A stretch of DNA of 56,036 nucleotides from JARIHD01 sp036392795 (lineage in GTDB: Bacteria > Patescibacteriota > Saccharimonadia > Saccharimonadales > UBA4665): the NCBI GenBank assembly GCA_036392795.1, contig DASVXH010000039.1:1-56036 (forward strand), in the 5' to 3' direction. Positions 25,008-33,881 of this stretch are shown one piece after another. Each line of letters opens with the position of its first letter. Position 1 is the stretch's first letter. Made by a program: the position numbers and the translations under genes. Below the pieces are notes generated by a model. The model did not search any database and was not told the DNA's origin. It saw only the letters and a list, made by a program, of their open reading frames with translations.

Positions 25008-25922
25008 ATGGATGTTTCTTTGGATCCGGGTAGATATGTGGTGGCTGTTTCGGGCGGCGTGGATTCGATGGTGCTTTTGGAGGAGCTGCAAAAACTATCA
25101 GGAGTAGAACTGATAGTGGCGCACTACGATCATGGGATTCGGCCGGATTCCGGTATGGACCGGCAATTAGTGGAACAGACTGCCAAGCGGTACGGATTGC
25201 CATTTGAATATATGGAAGGGCGGCTGGATGCGAATGTCGGCGAGGCCGAGGCCCGCGCGTCACGATATGATTTTTTGCGTCAGGTGCAGGAATTCCATAA
25301 GGCGGAGGCCATCATAACGGCGCACCATCAGGACGATGTACTGGAAACGGCTATTATAAATATCTTGCGTGGAACGGGACGAAAAGGCTTGAGCGCTCTT
25401 GGATCTGACAAAAATATCGTCCGGCCATTGTTGCGGACAACCAAACGCGAGATCCGGGAGTACGCCGCCGCCCATCCTCAAATTGTCTGGCGCGAGGACA
25501 GCACCAATAATAATGAAAAATATTTGCGTAATTACATACGTCGGCACATTATGAAAGGTTTGGGAGAACACGGGCGCGAACAACTTTTGCAATACGTTAA
25601 TCGCGCGGCAGAATCCAATCCATTAATTGATGTTATTTTACTGCATGAGATTGAATCACAGTCAAAAGATGGGGCCTTAAACCGCCGCTGGTTTACGATG
25701 CTTCCGCACGATGTTGCGTGCGAAGTTTTGGCTGCCTGGCTGCGATCACGTCAGATTCGGGATTTTAATAAGAGGACGATTGAGCGCCTGGTGATAGGCC
25801 TAAAGGTGTTCCCTGCGGGCAAGGTGTTGGATGTGAATACTGGATATTCGCTGGAGGTCGGCAAAACTACCTTTAGGCTTATCTCTGGTAGTCTCTCGTC
25901 AAAAAAGATTATCAGTGTATAA
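25008..25922 (+). CDS. tilS: tRNA(Ile)-lysidine synthase
   Basis: A 304-residue N-type ATP pyrophosphatase. The P-loop SGGVDS at 15-20 adenylates C34 of the isoleucine tRNA with CAU anticodon, and lysine then replaces the AMP, so the tRNA reads AUA and is charged with Ile. HYDHGIR, the TAHHQDDVLET motif and the EDSTN region follow in family order. It lacks the long C-terminal domain of E. coli TilS and resembles the short form. Its substrate tRNA lies at 15488. The stop codon is inside the -10 box of ftsH. Confidence 0.92.
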   Translation: MDVSLDPGRYVVAVSGGVDSMVLLEELQKLSGVELIVAHYDHGIRPDSGMDRQLVEQTAKRYGLPFEYMEGRLDANVGEAEARASRYDFLRQVQEFHKAEAIITAHHQDDVLETAIINILRGTGRKGLSALGSDKNIVRPLLRTTKREIREYAAAHPQIVWREDSTNNNEKYLRNYIRRHIMKGLGEHGREQLLQYVNRAAESNPLIDVILLHEIESQSKDGALNRRWFTMLPHDVACEVLAAWLRSRQIRDFNKRTIERLVIGLKVFPAGKVLDVNTGYSLEVGKTTFRLISGSLSSKKIISV

Positions 25923-25923
25923 T
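25918..25923 (+). promoter_or_regulatory. -10 hexamer TATAAT of ftsH, overlapping the tilS stop codon
   Basis: TATAAT contains the TAA stop of tilS (25920-25922) and is followed by TGCAAGAT and the ftsH ATG at 25932. Confidence 0.6.
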
Positions 25924-25931
25924 TGCAAGAT

Positions 25932-27806
25932 ATGGACAATAGCAAGAAAACTTTCCGTTCTTCTAACAGGGGAAGCAACGGCCGACGTAACTTCAAGGGT
26001 GTCGGATTTATAGCCCTGCTGATTTTATTTGGTTTGATTATTTTTGCTGCAATTGGGCAGTCGACAACGATTAAACCCACCCCATTAACTCAAGTTATTT
26101 CCGAAGCCAATGCCGGAAAATATTCCAAGATCGAGGTAAGTGGTAACGAGCTTAGTATTACCAAAAAGGGAGAAAAGCAAGCAACCCTTAAATCTTATAA
26201 AGATCCCAGTGCTTCGTTGAAGGAGCAGGGCCTTAGCGACAAGGCTCCGGTAGAACTGTCCTACAAGGCGGCATCGTCGGCCGGCTCGACACTGGCGAAT
26301 ATTGGTATTTCGCTGCTTCCTGTCCTGATTATTAGCTTAGTGCTGTTTTTTATGCTGCGCAGCGCCCAAGGGCAGGGTAACCAAGCGATGAGCTTTGGCA
26401 AAAGCCGTGCCCGTTTATACGGTAATGAGAAAGACAAGGTTGTTTTTAAAGATATTGCCGGTTCGGCTGAAGCCAAGCAAGACCTGGAAGAAGTCGTCGA
26501 GTTTTTGAAATACCCAAAGAAATTTGTGAGTATTGGCGCGCGTATTCCAAAGGGCGTTCTGCTTGTTGGTCCTCCGGGAACTGGTAAGACTATGCTGGCC
26601 CGTGCTGTGGCCGGTGAGGCGAATGTACCATTCTTTAGCATTTCTGGTTCGGAATTTGTGGAAATGTTTGTGGGCGTCGGTGCTAGTCGCGTTCGTGATC
26701 TCTTTGCCAAGGCTAAAAAGAACGCTCCCTGCATTATCTTTATCGATGAGATTGATGCAGTTGGGCGTCGCCGTGGCTCTGGTATGGGCGGTGGCCACGA
26801 CGAACGCGAACAGACGCTAAACCAAATTCTGGTGGAAATGGACGGATTTGAACAAGGTCAAAACGTTATTGTCCTAGCCGCTACCAACCGTGCAGATGTT
26901 TTGGATCCCGCTTTGCTGCGTCCTGGTCGTTTTGATCGCCGCGTAGACATTGGTTTGCCGGAGCGCAAAGACCGCGAAGCTATTCTAAAGGTTCATTTTA
27001 CGAAAAAGCCGCTGTCTAAAGATGTTGATCTCGATGCATTAGCGGCTAAAACCGCCGGTTCGTCGGGTGCTGATTTGGCCAACATTGCCAACGAAGCTGC
27101 CATTATTGCTGCACGTCTGAACCACAAAGAGATTACCAATTCCGACCTAACGGGCGCATTCGAAAAAGTAGCCATCGGCCCTGAACGCAAGAGCAAGGTC
27201 ATGAGCGAAAAAGAAAAGGAATTAACCGCGTATCACGAGGCCGGTCACGCGGTGGTTGGTCACGTGTTGCCGGACAGCGATCCTATTCATAAGGTCACGA
27301 TCATTCCGCGTGGCCGTACCGGCGGTGTAACCTGGTCTATTCCGCCAGAGGATAAGAGTTATCACAGTATCGTTGAATTCAAAGATGCGCTAGCGCGTAT
27401 GCTTGGCGGCCGTATTGCCGAAGAATTGATTTACGGCGCGGATCACGTTACCACCGGCGCGGGTTCGGACTTGCCATCTGCCGCCGAACTGGCCCGCGAC
27501 ATGGTAATTAATCAGGGTATGGGCAAAAAACTTCGCAACCAGGTCTTTCGTGTTGAAGAAGGCCTGATGCTGGAGCGGATGGTCCATGAACGTCAGTATT
27601 CCGAAGAGACTGCCAAGCTTATTGATGACGAAGTCGAAGCTCTGATTACTGAGGCGGCCACGCGTGCCCGTGAAGTTATCAAGGTCAACCTTAAGCAGCT
27701 TGAAAAATTGAAAGACATGTTGCTAGAAAAAGAAACCGTCGATGCCGAAGGTGTCAAAGATGCCCTGAAAGGCACTGTCATGCCTAAGGCGGCCGCCCTG
27801 TACTAA
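25932..27806 (+). CDS. ftsH: ATP-dependent zinc metalloprotease FtsH
   Basis: A 624-residue membrane protease. Two helices (about 23-43 and 123-143) flank a periplasm-side domain; then come the AAA module with Walker A GPPGTGKT at 213-220, Walker B FIDEIDA and the second region of homology, and the protease site HEAGH at 435-439. FtsH hexamers unfold and degrade membrane and short-lived proteins. The ATG is chosen over the in-frame TTG at 25923. The gene follows tilS directly but has its own TATAAT eight bases upstream of the start. Confidence 0.96.
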   Translation: MDNSKKTFRSSNRGSNGRRNFKGVGFIALLILFGLIIFAAIGQSTTIKPTPLTQVISEANAGKYSKIEVSGNELSITKKGEKQATLKSYKDPSASLKEQGLSDKAPVELSYKAASSAGSTLANIGISLLPVLIISLVLFFMLRSAQGQGNQAMSFGKSRARLYGNEKDKVVFKDIAGSAEAKQDLEEVVEFLKYPKKFVSIGARIPKGVLLVGPPGTGKTMLARAVAGEANVPFFSISGSEFVEMFVGVGASRVRDLFAKAKKNAPCIIFIDEIDAVGRRRGSGMGGGHDEREQTLNQILVEMDGFEQGQNVIVLAATNRADVLDPALLRPGRFDRRVDIGLPERKDREAILKVHFTKKPLSKDVDLDALAAKTAGSSGADLANIANEAAIIAARLNHKEITNSDLTGAFEKVAIGPERKSKVMSEKEKELTAYHEAGHAVVGHVLPDSDPIHKVTIIPRGRTGGVTWSIPPEDKSYHSIVEFKDALARMLGGRIAEELIYGADHVTTGAGSDLPSAAELARDMVINQGMGKKLRNQVFRVEEGLMLERMVHERQYSEETAKLIDDEVEALITEAATRAREVIKVNLKQLEKLKDMLLEKETVDAEGVKDALKGTVMPKAAALY

Positions 27807-27856
27807 AGAAAACGATTTTTTCGGTTTTTAACTGGCACTTTAGGTCGTTGGTCACT

Positions 27857-27862
27857 TATACT
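27857..27862 (+). promoter_or_regulatory. -10 hexamer TATACT, 8 nt before the murJ start codon
   Basis: TATACT, GGATAAGA, ATG. The weak purine run GGATAAGA is too close to the ATG for a normal ribosome-binding site. Confidence 0.55.
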
Positions 27863-27870
27863 GGATAAGA

Positions 27871-29454
27871 ATGAACCGTTTCCTCAACAAGACCAATAAG
27901 CGTATTTCCCTTGGTGGAGCTGCGACGCTCATGATTGCGGCTGCACTTATTGGTCAGTTGACCGGATTTTGGCGGGTGCGCCTGATTAGTGCTAACTTTA
28001 CCAAGTTGGACCCAGGCGCATCGGATGCTTTTTTTGTAGCCTTCCAGATTCCAGATTTCTTTTTCTTTGCTATTGCCGCCGGGGCACTGGGCGTGGCGTT
28101 TATTCCGATTTTGACCGATAAACTGCAATCCGGCGACCGCAAGGCACTTTGGAATATTGCCAGTAGTCTGCTTAATTTGCTGGCGATCGTTATGGGGGTT
28201 GTCGGCATAATTATGTTTATTTTTGCCGACCATCTCATTCATTTATTGGCGCCGGACCTTAGCCCTGAACACACCCGTCAGGCCGTCATTATAATGCGGT
28301 TAGTGGCGTTCAATCCCTTGTTATTCACTTTGTCGGGTATTATAACCAGTATCCAGCAAACTTTCGGGCGCTTTTTCTTTTTTGCCATCGCGCCATTATT
28401 TTACAATTTGTCTATAATCGCGAGCATCTTTTTACTAAAAGACTCACTGTGGATTATTGGACTTGGGGTGGGCGCCTTGGTTGGGGCTATTTTGCAGCTG
28501 GTTATCGCTTGGTTGGGCATGCATGGGCTCAAATTTCGTTACCGGCCGCACATCAAATTTAAAAACGAAGATTTTCGCAGCGTTTTGCGCCAACTGCCCT
28601 CACGGTCGTTGGACCAAGGTATCGACCAGGTTAACAGCATGGTCGAAGTTAACCGCGCCCAGGCCTTGAGTGCTGGTGCGGTTAGTTCGTATAGCTTTGC
28701 CCTAACGCTTATGAACGTACCGATTATGTTGATTGGTAACTCGATCGCCACGGCTGCGTTTCCGCGGCTGGCCGAACGTTTGTCACAAAACAGACCAGAC
28801 TTGATGCGCAAAGAGTTTCTTCAAATTCTGCGGACAATGCTATGGATGACGGTGCCGGTGGTGATTGTGGCGTTCTTCTGCCGTGGCTATTTGGCACGCA
28901 TGATTTATGGTAGCGTAGCGCCGGAAGTAGCATTGATTTTTGGATATCTAACGGCGGCAATTATCTTTCGTATTATATATGCCATGGTGTCGCGGTATTT
29001 TTACGCCTATAAAGACACTAAAACCCCCTTGATCGTGTCAGTGTTTGCCATTGGGCTCAACATTATTTTGGCATTTAGTTTGGCGACCAAAGAATCGTAT
29101 GGTGTGGCCGGCCTGGCATTGGCGCAATCCATTGTGGCGGTGGTGGAGGTGACTATTTTGGTGGCAATTATGCTGTGGCGTGACCACAAATTGTTCCATG
29201 ACCAGGAATTTTGGAGCGGCATGTGGCGTATTCTGGGAATTTCCGGTTTTTGTACAGTTGCCGGCTTTATAATGCTACAATTGTATCCGCTAGGACTGCA
29301 CGACCGCGGCTTGACAATCGGTGCCAAGGTTGTTGGTATCGCCACAGTAGTGTTTGCTGTGCATCTTGGTCTTTCGTCGCTTTTTTCGCTTAACGAAGCT
29401 ACCGCCGTTTTTGATCGCATCAAACGTTTTGTGGGTAAAACGATTCGGTTTTAA
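27871..29454 (+). CDS. murJ: Lipid II flippase MurJ
   Basis: A 527-residue integral membrane protein with about 14 helices and short loops. The N-terminal GFWRVRLISANF and DAFFVAFQIPDFFFFAIAAG segments, together with RSLDQGIDQVNSMVEVNRA in the centre, match the MviN/MurJ family of the MOP superfamily. MurJ moves the lipid II peptidoglycan precursor across the membrane; MurC at the other end of the window serves the same pathway. It has its own TATACT and no clear operon partner. Confidence 0.92.
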   Translation: MNRFLNKTNKRISLGGAATLMIAAALIGQLTGFWRVRLISANFTKLDPGASDAFFVAFQIPDFFFFAIAAGALGVAFIPILTDKLQSGDRKALWNIASSLLNLLAIVMGVVGIIMFIFADHLIHLLAPDLSPEHTRQAVIIMRLVAFNPLLFTLSGIITSIQQTFGRFFFFAIAPLFYNLSIIASIFLLKDSLWIIGLGVGALVGAILQLVIAWLGMHGLKFRYRPHIKFKNEDFRSVLRQLPSRSLDQGIDQVNSMVEVNRAQALSAGAVSSYSFALTLMNVPIMLIGNSIATAAFPRLAERLSQNRPDLMRKEFLQILRTMLWMTVPVVIVAFFCRGYLARMIYGSVAPEVALIFGYLTAAIIFRIIYAMVSRYFYAYKDTKTPLIVSVFAIGLNIILAFSLATKESYGVAGLALAQSIVAVVEVTILVAIMLWRDHKLFHDQEFWSGMWRILGISGFCTVAGFIMLQLYPLGLHDRGLTIGAKVVGIATVVFAVHLGLSSLFSLNEATAVFDRIKRFVGKTIRF

Positions 29455-29465
29455 CGTCCGTTTAA

Positions 29466-29471
29466 TATAAT
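29466..29471 (+). promoter_or_regulatory. -10 hexamer TATAAT, 8 nt before the start at 29480
   Basis: TATAAT, TATTTATC, ATG; a predicted leaderless start. Confidence 0.55.
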
Positions 29472-29479
29472 TATTTATC

Positions 29480-30223
29480 ATGATACATTCTGAATCGCCC
29501 TATACAATTGAACAATACCTATTACCTGAATACTGGAATGGACACACCCTTGGTCAAGGGGACTATTATGTCGCCGAACCAATAAGCTTTACTCTTGGTA
29601 AGCCTTTTGTGCGCCAAACCATGAAAAATTTCTTGAGTCAAGGAAAAATAATAGACGCGTTCGCACTCTCCTCCTATGGTCACGGCGAGACTTTTGATCC
29701 GGCCGATCATGAGGTTGGGACAATTGTTCGTTGTCGTACAGAGTTACTTTTTGGAAAAGACGGAGTTGTGGTGGATGTTGCATCTCTGGAGGGCATCCCG
29801 TTACCGCCTCCGGAGGCTATTGCGCACAAGGCAAACAGGATGGTTTTGATCCAGCCTGAAGAAGATGAATACGCTAATGATGTGTATTATGCTGCAGAAA
29901 ATGAGTGGGGTATTATTGCCGACACGAGCGAAGGGCGGGGGCTGATTGGTATTAGCGAAATAGTTCTTTTTGGTATTGCCCTTGGGAAACAAACAAAGAG
30001 CATAAAAGTTCCTAGGCACCGCTTTTGGTTTGCCAATACGAAACCCCTAACCGTAGGCGAAGTTGAGCATCGGAAGCACCGCACCTTTCAAGAACGCGAA
30101 ATAGTAAGCAGAATAAATAGCATCGACATTTGTGCCCAAGGCGCCGCCCAAAAGGGATCAAGCAAAGTTTGGGGTACCATAGGTCGTGTCGTTGGCCGAT
30201 TGGGGCTTATAGGATCATCCTAG
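29480..30223 (+). CDS. Hypothetical protein A of a tandem paralog pair, 247 aa
   Basis: A soluble protein starting MIHSESPYTIEQYLLPEYW. It shares three blocks with the next gene: LPEYWNGHTLG, FALSSYGHGETFDPADHEVGT and the C-terminal RINSIDICAQG, with identical order and similar spacing. The duplicates therefore form a small family whose function I cannot name. There is no signal peptide or membrane helix. TATAAT precedes the ATG by eight bases. Confidence 0.55.
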   Translation: MIHSESPYTIEQYLLPEYWNGHTLGQGDYYVAEPISFTLGKPFVRQTMKNFLSQGKIIDAFALSSYGHGETFDPADHEVGTIVRCRTELLFGKDGVVVDVASLEGIPLPPPEAIAHKANRMVLIQPEEDEYANDVYYAAENEWGIIADTSEGRGLIGISEIVLFGIALGKQTKSIKVPRHRFWFANTKPLTVGEVEHRKHRTFQEREIVSRINSIDICAQGAAQKGSSKVWGTIGRVVGRLGLIGSS

Positions 30224-30281
30224 CGGCTTGGCTTACTTAGTCTGATGATGTGTTTTGCTGACTTCCTGTTATTCTACCTAT

Positions 30282-30977
30282 ATGAGTCAGCCCGAAATAA
30301 AAAGAAGTAAAGAAGAGGTGCTTCCTTATTTTTTGGCCGAATACTGGGACGGTGAAGTTCTGGGTGCACATAATGACAGGATTCAAACCGACGTGGCCAA
30401 CGGTAGAGAGCGGCGTTTTGCACGCGCAGAGCTGGTAGATTATCTTGACCGGGAAGGGGACCGTTTTGCCCTCGATGCTTACGGCTGGAATCAAACATTT
30501 GATCCTGCGGAATATAAGCCGGGCACGGTGGTGGCCTTCAGGATGGAGCAGGCGACGCTTGGACGACAGGTCACGGCGGCATTTCTTGGAAAGTGTGCCG
30601 GGCTGGAAGTGCCCTTGATTGATAAGTCGCTGCCGAGATCCAAAGACTTTAGGGAAGCTGCGCTATATGCGCGGGATCTCAGGGGTTATTTTCAGTATAA
30701 CAGCCGAGCATTGTGGGGTGTGGTGGTTGTTTCAAAGGACGAAAGACACCGACTGGCTCAGCCATTTTCGACGTATGTTGATTATTCTCCGCCAAATAGT
30801 AGGGTAGGGCACGCGTGGGATTTGCATGACCGGCTTGCTGTCGGTAGTACCGTTCATCATCCAAGGGGTGTACGGCGGGTGACCGCGCTAGAGGTGTGTG
30901 TTAACGGCAAAACTGTGCCGCAAAGGGCCGGGGTGTTGGGCTGGCTGAGAAAGTTTGGTCTGGCTGCAGCACACTAA
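30282..30977 (+). CDS. Hypothetical protein B of a tandem paralog pair, 231 aa
   Basis: A soluble protein starting MSQPEIKRSKEEVLPYF. Blocks LAEYWDGEVLG, FALDAYGWNQTFDPAEYKPGT and RVTALEVCVNG align with the preceding protein. The open frame reaches to a TTG at 30255, but ATG 30282 is preferred because TATTCT (30270-30275) lies six bases before it. Separate -10 boxes for both copies suggest that they are transcribed independently. Confidence 0.55.
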   Translation: MSQPEIKRSKEEVLPYFLAEYWDGEVLGAHNDRIQTDVANGRERRFARAELVDYLDREGDRFALDAYGWNQTFDPAEYKPGTVVAFRMEQATLGRQVTAAFLGKCAGLEVPLIDKSLPRSKDFREAALYARDLRGYFQYNSRALWGVVVVSKDERHRLAQPFSTYVDYSPPNSRVGHAWDLHDRLAVGSTVHHPRGVRRVTALEVCVNGKTVPQRAGVLGWLRKFGLAAAH

Positions 30978-31004
30978 TCTAGAAGCTGGCATCGTCGTAT
31001 CTGT

Positions 31005-31010
31005 TATAAT
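31005..31010 (+). promoter_or_regulatory. Extended -10 TGTTATAAT, 8 nt before the lepA start codon
   Basis: TATAAT is preceded by TGT (an extended -10) and followed by CTAGAGCA and ATG. No -35 and no Shine-Dalgarno site are visible. Confidence 0.7.
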
Positions 31011-31018
31011 CTAGAGCA

Positions 31019-32803
31019 ATGAATCAGGATCACATTCGTAATTTTTGTATTATTGCGCACATCGACCATGGCAAGTCAACATTGGCCGACCGTTTGCTGG
31101 AGCTAACCGGCACTGTGCAGTCGCGTGACATGAAGGCGCAGCTACTGGACAGTATGGAGCTGGAGCGCGAAAAGGGTATCACCATCAAATTGGCCCCTGT
31201 TCGCATGCACTACAAGGGCTATGAATTGAATCTGATCGACACGCCCGGGCATGTGGATTTTAGCTACGAAGTGAGCCGGTCGCTGGAGGCCTGTGAAGGT
31301 GCGATTTTGGTGGTTGATGCAAGTCAGGGGATTCAGGCGCAGACATTGGCCAATGTGTATTTAGCCATGGCCGCCGATCTAAAAATCATTCCTGTTTTAA
31401 ATAAAATAGACTTGCCAGCCGCCGATGTTGATCGCGTTAGTGCAGAAGTTATGAGCTTATTGGGTTGCGAAAAGGAAGATATTTTGATGATCAGTGCCAA
31501 AACCGGCATGGGCGTGGACGCAGTTTTGGATGCGGTCGTAGAGCAGGTTCCTGTGCCGTCTGGCAGGCATAATGCACCCACCCGCGCACTGATTTTTGAT
31601 AGCTATTATGATGATTATCGCGGCGTTATTTTGTATGTGCGTGTTGTCGACGGCACGATTCTTAAAGCGGCATCGATAACTATGTTGGCGACAGGCGCCC
31701 ATGGTTTGGCGCTGGAAGTTGGTGCACTTAGCCCGCGGATGACGCCCCATGCGAGCCTGCAAACCGGCGAAATCGGCTACATCGTAACCAATCTTAAAAC
31801 AACGCGAGAGGCCAAGGTGGGCGACACGGTTTCGTTGGCTGTCACTTCACATGAGAGTACGGCACTGCCTGGCTATCAAGAGGTAAAGCCGTTTGTGTAT
31901 GCCGGTTTTTTCCCAGATAGTAACGAAAACTACCAGTTGCTAAAAGATGCGATAGAAAAGCTGTCGCTCAGCGATTCTGCGCTGCAATTTTCGCCGGAAA
32001 ATTCGCCGGTGCTGGGATTTGGTGTGCGGATTGGTTTTTTGGGCCTACTGCACATGGATATTGTAAAAGAGCGACTGGAGCGTGAATACGGCCTGGATCT
32101 GGTGGTGACTAATCCGTCGACGGATTATCAGGTGAGTTTGGTTGGCGGCGAAGAGCTGGATATTAAAAGTGCATCCGAGCTGCCTGATCCTGCCAAGATT
32201 GTCGAGATCCGCGAACCTTGGATCAAGGGTGAAGTGGTTGTGCCAAAAGAATACGTAGGTGCAGTTATTCAGCTTGTGGCGGGTAAGCGTGGTGTGCACA
32301 AGAATCTATCGTACGTTGATGCGCAGCTAGCTTTGGTTAGTTTTGAGGCACCTTTGGCCAATTTGTTAACCGATTTTTACGATCAGTTAAAGAGTGTGAC
32401 CAGCGGTTACGGTTCATTTAATTATGAGCTGGATGATTATCGGGCTGAAGATTTGGTGCGCGTTGACTTTTATGTGGCTGGCGAAAAGGTTGATGCGTTA
32501 AGTATTATGCTGCATCGTTCCGAAGCTCAGCATGTTGGCCGAGAAATTGTGGCCAAATTAAAAGATGTCATTCCGCGGCAAAATTTTCAGGTTAGCCTGC
32601 AAGCCGGAATTGGCGGTAAGTTTATTGCCCGCGAAGATATTAGCGCATACCGCAAGGACGTGACCGGCTATCTATACGGCGGCGACGTTTCGCGTAAAAA
32701 GAAATTGCTGGCAAAGCAGGCCAAGGGTAAAAAACGCATGAAGCGTTTTGGCAAGGTGGACATTCCGGCCGAGGCCTTTACGGTCATGCTGAAACGTGAC
32801 TAG
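31019..32803 (+). CDS. lepA: Elongation factor 4 (LepA)
   Basis: A 594-residue translational GTPase. AHIDHGKST (P-loop), DTPGHVDF (G3) and NKIDLP (G4) lie in the first 135 residues; the EF-G-like domains II, III and V follow, and the LepA-specific C-terminal domain ends with a basic stretch (SRKKKLLAKQAKGKKRMK). LepA acts on paused ribosomes and in 30S assembly. Length and order are normal for the family. The start is a predicted leaderless ATG. Confidence 0.97.
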   Translation: MNQDHIRNFCIIAHIDHGKSTLADRLLELTGTVQSRDMKAQLLDSMELEREKGITIKLAPVRMHYKGYELNLIDTPGHVDFSYEVSRSLEACEGAILVVDASQGIQAQTLANVYLAMAADLKIIPVLNKIDLPAADVDRVSAEVMSLLGCEKEDILMISAKTGMGVDAVLDAVVEQVPVPSGRHNAPTRALIFDSYYDDYRGVILYVRVVDGTILKAASITMLATGAHGLALEVGALSPRMTPHASLQTGEIGYIVTNLKTTREAKVGDTVSLAVTSHESTALPGYQEVKPFVYAGFFPDSNENYQLLKDAIEKLSLSDSALQFSPENSPVLGFGVRIGFLGLLHMDIVKERLEREYGLDLVVTNPSTDYQVSLVGGEELDIKSASELPDPAKIVEIREPWIKGEVVVPKEYVGAVIQLVAGKRGVHKNLSYVDAQLALVSFEAPLANLLTDFYDQLKSVTSGYGSFNYELDDYRAEDLVRVDFYVAGEKVDALSIMLHRSEAQHVGREIVAKLKDVIPRQNFQVSLQAGIGGKFIAREDISAYRKDVTGYLYGGDVSRKKKLLAKQAKGKKRMKRFGKVDIPAEAFTVMLKRD

Positions 32804-32941
32804 CGGTCGGGTTTTAGTTTCATATGCATGCTCGGAATGGGGTAATGGTTTTGGGAGCGGTTTTGGTCAAAATGGGGGTTAAATTAACCAAAATTATCTA
32901 TCTGTTGACAATAAAACAACCGTCACCCCTGTTATTTTCAT

Positions 32942-32970
32942 TTGCGTGGTAGGGTAACCTAGGATAGTAT
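32942..32970 (+). promoter_or_regulatory. Candidate promoter of a structured RNA
   Basis: TTGCGT (32942-32947), a 17-bp spacer and TAGTAT (32965-32970). Transcription would start near 32977, the first base of a long stem. An alternative TTGACA lies at about 32904 with a poorer -10. Confidence 0.4.
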
Positions 32971-32976
32971 TCAGGC

Positions 32977-33052
32977 GTCTCGCTCATAAGGCAACGTCGG
33001 TCATGCACGCTGGCTATGTGGTCTCCATACAGCGCTTGTTGCCGAGCGAGAC
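32977..33052 (+). ncRNA. Candidate structured RNA or 5' leader upstream of a guanylate-kinase-like gene
   Basis: GTCTCGCTC (32977-32985) pairs with GAGCGAGAC (33044-33052). After an ATAA bulge, GGCAAC (32990-32995) pairs with GTTGCC (33038-33043); an inner CGCTG/CAGCG and TATG/CATA continue the rod. The whole is a 76-nt hairpin with bulges. It does not match tmRNA, 6S, SRP or RNase P signatures that I know. No terminator follows, so it may be the leader of the gene at 33126 or a separate RNA. The stretch 32804-32940 holds no gene I can see. Confidence 0.45.
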
Positions 33053-33125
33053 ATCTCTAGATTTGAATGTTAAGCAGAAGGGTGGGTCACTGGTAAACAA
33101 AGAGAATCTTTTATATAGTAACGAT

Positions 33126-33881
33126 ATGAAAATCAATGACCTCCTGCTGCAAAAGGTTGCAGCTTACAAACCAGACGCTGGCAAAATTCGCTCAATCGCT
33201 GATACGCCGTTGGTTTTTGTGGTTGGGATAGCAGGGGCGGGCAAAGACACTACGCAAAGGGAGTTGCTCAAGCGTCATTCCGCGGAGTATCAATTTATTG
33301 TGTCTCACACTACTCGAAAGCCCCGGACCAATAATGGTATCCAAGAGCAGGATGGCGTTGACTATCATTTTATTGATCTGACCACTGCGGAAAAGATGCT
33401 GGATGAGGGTCAATATGTAGAAGCAAACATTGTTCACTATGAAGATATCTATGGGACGGCTATTTCCGAAATCCAGGCGATCAAACAGGCGAGAAAAATC
33501 GCTATAAGCGACATTGAAGTCAAGGGTATTGACCAGTACATTCAATTGGGTCTTAATGTTAAGCCTGTTTTTATCATTCCACCATCATTTGACGTATGGT
33601 GGGAGCGCTTTCAAGGCCGCTACAAAGGACAGATTGACTGGTATGATGCTCTCAAACGGATGAGGACCGCTCTCGAAGAATTAGATGACGCCATGTCGCG
33701 GGATTACTACTATATTGTCGTCAATGATGAGCTCGAAAAAACGGTGGAAAGTGTTCATCGGATTGCGCTGGGCACGCTGACGCAGCATAGAACGACTGTC
33801 GGCATAGAAACCCTCCGAAAGTTCGCCGCCGATATGGCTAAAAATTTGGAATCCTGGCGCGCTGAACACACTGGTCTATAA
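33126..33881 (+). CDS. Guanylate kinase-like P-loop kinase
   Basis: A 251-residue protein. The P-loop GIAGAGKDT is at 34-42; SHTTRKPR and EQDGVDYHF follow, as in guanylate kinases, which convert GMP to GDP. The N-terminal 30 residues and the C-terminal ~50 are extra, and the P-loop GxxGxGKDT is unusual for Gmk (normally GPSGxGKS/T), so the substrate may differ. ATG 33126 is preferred over the ORF limit at 33003, since TATAGT (33114-33119) lies six bases before it. Confidence 0.7.
   Translation: MKINDLLLQKVAAYKPDAGKIRSIADTPLVFVVGIAGAGKDTTQRELLKRHSAEYQFIVSHTTRKPRTNNGIQEQDGVDYHFIDLTTAEKMLDEGQYVEANIVHYEDIYGTAISEIQAIKQARKIAISDIEVKGIDQYIQLGLNVKPVFIIPPSFDVWWERFQGRYKGQIDWYDALKRMRTALEELDDAMSRDYYYIVVNDELEKTVESVHRIALGTLTQHRTTVGIETLRKFAADMAKNLESWRAEHTGL

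Noticed and set aside
32977..33052. tmRNA, 6S, SRP or RNase P RNA
   Set aside because: None of their conserved sequence marks is present and the length is too short for most of them.
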